From Aequoribacter sp003520285 (lineage in GTDB: Bacteria; Pseudomonadota; Gammaproteobacteria; Pseudomonadales; Halieaceae), in assembly GCA_963966765.1 (NCBI GenBank), contig CAXAAR010000010.1, forward strand, positions 1-41,234: a stretch of DNA of 41,234 bases, written 5' to 3'. Below, one piece after another: positions 39,701 through 41,234 of this stretch. The translations under genes and the position numbers were made by a program. The notes under the pieces are model-generated. The model did not search any database. It was given only the letters and a program-made list of their open reading frames with translations, and was not told the DNA's origin. Position 1 is the first letter of the stretch. Every line of letters starts with the position of its first letter.

Positions 39701-39723
39701 TTTTGGGGGTATTTTTGGGGGCA
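39701..39723 (+). repeat. Direct repeats before the integrase, candidate arm-type sites
   Basis: TTTTGGGGG occurs at 39701-39709 and again at 39713-39721 (12-bp period), 40-60 bp before the integrase ATG. G-rich direct repeats of this form between a tRNA and a P4-type integrase would fit integrase arm-binding sites or an excisionase site. Assigned by position only. Confidence 0.4.
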
Positions 39724-39763
39724 TGATTCTAAGTCTGTACTCTTGCAGCTCCAAGGACGACCT

Positions 39764-41234
39764 ATGTTGAATGTCAAGAAAATTGAAAAAGCTAAGTATC
39801 CCTGCGAACCCTCTAAACTATTTGACGGCGGTGGATTGTATTTGTTAATTGCTAAGACGGGTAAGTATTGGCGTTACAAGTACCGGCTGGCGGGTAAGGA
39901 GAACACCTTTGCAATAGGCGTTTATCCGGACGTGAGTTTAAAGCAGGCTCGAGATGAACATCAGAGAGCGCGAGACCTAGTCCGAAAGGGGATCGCACCT
40001 GCTTCAGATAGGAAGAGAGGGAAGCTAGGGCTTGCCAATGCGCATCAAAACAGCTTTACGCGTGTAGCGGAGGAGTGGTTTAACTCGCACATGAAGGATA
40101 TGTCTGAGAGCTATAAGAAAAGATCGATGAGAATTCTAGAGAAAGATCTGTATCCAAATATTGGGACGCGTCCGATAAGTGAGGTATCGGCGCCAGAGTT
40201 ACTCGCTGTGCTCAGAAAGATCGAGGGTCGGGGGGCACCTGATATGGCGCACAGAGCGAAGCAGCTATCCGGACAAATTATGGGGTATGCAATAGCTACA
40301 GGACGGACGGACAGAAATATTGCTCGTGAATTAGATGGGGCTCTAGCCAAACGAAAAAAAAGGCATTACGCCGCTATAACTGATCCAACCTTACTGGGTC
40401 GTTTGTTGAATGATATTGATAATTTCAGCGGGACTTTCGTTGTAAAACAGGCGCTAAAGCTGACGATTTATCTTTTCCCTAGGCCTGTCGAGTTATATGC
40501 AATGCCTTGGTCAGAGATTAATTTCGATAAGAAGCTTTGGACTATCAATATGATTCGGATGAAAAGTGACCGAGATCATTATGTGCCGCTCGCTCCGGAC
40601 GTTATTGCAATTCTCGAGGCGCTTTATCCAATTACGTCAAAATATGGATTTGTCTTTGGTAGTGCACGATCCAAAGAAGGACATATATCCGAAAATACGG
40701 TCAGACAAGCATTGAGACGGATGGGGTACACGAATGCCGACGCCACTCCTCATGGTTTTAGAGCAACTGCGAGAACTCTTTTAGAGGAAGAGCTAGATTA
40801 CCCATATCATCTTACTGAGCACCAGCAGTCTCGAATGGTGCGAGACCCCATCGCACATGACGCAGGTGCGGAAGTTTACCTCGACGCCGTCCACTATGCA
40901 CCGCATGGCTTGATCGACGTGCGGGGTTGGCAAGCCGACTACTGTGTCTGCTCGGCCTACAAGTTCTTTGGTCCTCACGTTGGCATGTTGTGGGGGCGGC
41001 TGGAGCGCTTGGAAGCCTTGCAGCCGTACAAGCTGCGACCATCGCCGGCCGCTTCGCCGGGCAAGTGGATGACGGGGACGCAGAATTTTTCAGCCATTGC
41101 TGGGGCGGTAGCTGCCATCGACTATCTGGCCGTGATCGGACGCCGCTTGGCCGATGACGCAGGCCTGGATCGTCGCTTCGCGCTAGCGAGGGCGTTTGCG
41201 GCGATTGAAGTCTACGAACGGGAGCTGGTAGGTC
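39764..41234 (+). CDS. P4-type tyrosine integrase, C-terminus replaced in frame by a desulfurase-like fragment
   Basis: The frame from the ATG at 39764 runs open to the window end (490 codons). Residues 1-362 are a P4-family integrase: an N-terminal arm-binding domain (KLFDGGGLYLLI, YRLAGKENTFAIGVYPDVSL), a core-binding domain, and a catalytic domain with Arg240 (FPRPVELYAMPW), the Lys of RMKSDRDHYVPL, and His330/Arg333 in PHGFRATARTLL. The expected EHQLAHMVRDP is EHQQSRMVRDP, so the next catalytic His is Arg357. The frame then changes at about residue 363, before the AYNR motif that would hold the catalytic Tyr. The part that follows is another protein (see 40850-41234). As written it cannot recombine DNA. 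The gene would integrate at the adjacent tRNA-Pro. Base composition of the integrase part is AT-richer than the core genes. Confidence 0.82.
   Translation, partial: MLNVKKIEKAKYPCEPSKLFDGGGLYLLIAKTGKYWRYKYRLAGKENTFAIGVYPDVSLKQARDEHQRARDLVRKGIAPASDRKRGKLGLANAHQNSFTRVAEEWFNSHMKDMSESYKKRSMRILEKDLYPNIGTRPISEVSAPELLAVLRKIEGRGAPDMAHRAKQLSGQIMGYAIATGRTDRNIARELDGALAKRKKRHYAAITDPTLLGRLLNDIDNFSGTFVVKQALKLTIYLFPRPVELYAMPWSEINFDKKLWTINMIRMKSDRDHYVPLAPDVIAILEALYPITSKYGFVFGSARSKEGHISENTVRQALRRMGYTNADATPHGFRATARTLLEEELDYPYHLTEHQQSRMVRDPIAHDAGAEVYLDAVHYAPHGLIDVRGWQADYCVCSAYKFFGPHVGMLWGRLERLEALQPYKLRPSPAASPGKWMTGTQNFSAIAGAVAAIDYLAVIGRRLADDAGLDRRFALARAFAAIEVYERELVG
40850..41234 (+). other. Cysteine-desulfurase-like (class V aminotransferase) fragment, open at the window end
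   Basis: From about 40850 the same frame encodes IAHDAGAEVYLDAVHYAPHG, then CSAYKFFGPHVGMLWGR with the PLP lysine (K400 of the joined frame), and MTGTQNFSAIAGAVAAIDYL. This is the middle of a SufS/CsdA-superfamily enzyme of the VC1184-like subgroup. About 200 N-terminal residues are missing, and the 3' end lies beyond the window. It is visibly GC-richer than the integrase before it and differs from the class V enzyme at 26656-28146, so it is not a duplicate of that gene. Inverted repeats flank the join (GCACCA/TGGTGC at 40819-40841 and GTCTCG/CGAGAC at 40828-40846). It may be a recombination product or a cloning or assembly chimera. Confidence 0.8.

Overview
The window reads as a chromosomal segment of a marine-type gammaproteobacterium of moderate GC, close in gene order to Pseudomonadales and Cellvibrionales. 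The evidence is synteny: rnm-yciO-scpA-scpB-rluB facing yciK-mupP-ubiG-mtaD, then gyrA-serC-pheA-tyrA-aroA-cmk-rpsA-ihfB-lapA-lapB-pyrF, and later uvrB, thrS-infC-rpmI-rplT-pheS-pheT-ihfA-merR-tRNA-Pro. These blocks match the pseudomonad arrangement I know, except that tyrA and aroA are separate genes and no hisC-like gene lies between pheA and tyrA. A genus cannot be fixed from the sequence alone.

Layout. 1-3890 (+): RNase AM/PHP gene (5' end outside the window), yciO, condensin subunits scpA/scpB, rluB. 3887-7356 (-): yciK, mupP, ubiG, mtaD, overlapping or tightly spaced. 7554-19639 (+): gyrA, serine and aromatic amino-acid biosynthesis, cmk, ribosomal protein S1, IHF-beta, the LPS-control pair lapA/lapB, pyrF. 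19751-29397: a more variable stretch with a ComEA-like protein, a DHH phosphoesterase overlapping a MOSC protein, a c-heme DUF3365 protein, an Old Yellow Enzyme, a class IV aminotransferase coupled to a sulfotransferase-like protein, a DsrE protein, an Lrp regulator divergent from a class V PLP enzyme, and a zinc alcohol dehydrogenase. 29554-39592: tRNA-Asn, uvrB, the translation and IHF-alpha block, a MerR regulator, and tRNA-Pro(GGG).

The accessory end (39215-41234) is the most unusual part. A strong stable-RNA-type promoter is separated from the intact tRNA-Pro by a 229-bp tandem array built from decayed copies of that tRNA's 5' half and anticodon arm. The array would be transcribed as a chain of hairpins ahead of the tRNA. 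A P4-type tyrosine integrase follows the tRNA. Its reading frame passes without a stop, at about 40849, into a GC-richer fragment of a cysteine-desulfurase-like enzyme. The integrase has lost its catalytic tyrosine there. This is either a real recombination scar or a chimeric join 385 bp from the end of the sequence.

How the genes work together: most of the window is growth machinery (chromosome condensation, supercoiling, rRNA modification, translation, aromatic amino acids, envelope recycling and LPS control) arranged in overlapping, translationally coupled operons. Other points worth attention are an ATT start for infC overlapping the thrS stop, a bacterial split version of a plant aminotransferase/sulfotransferase fusion, and several palindromes in divergent or promoter regions.
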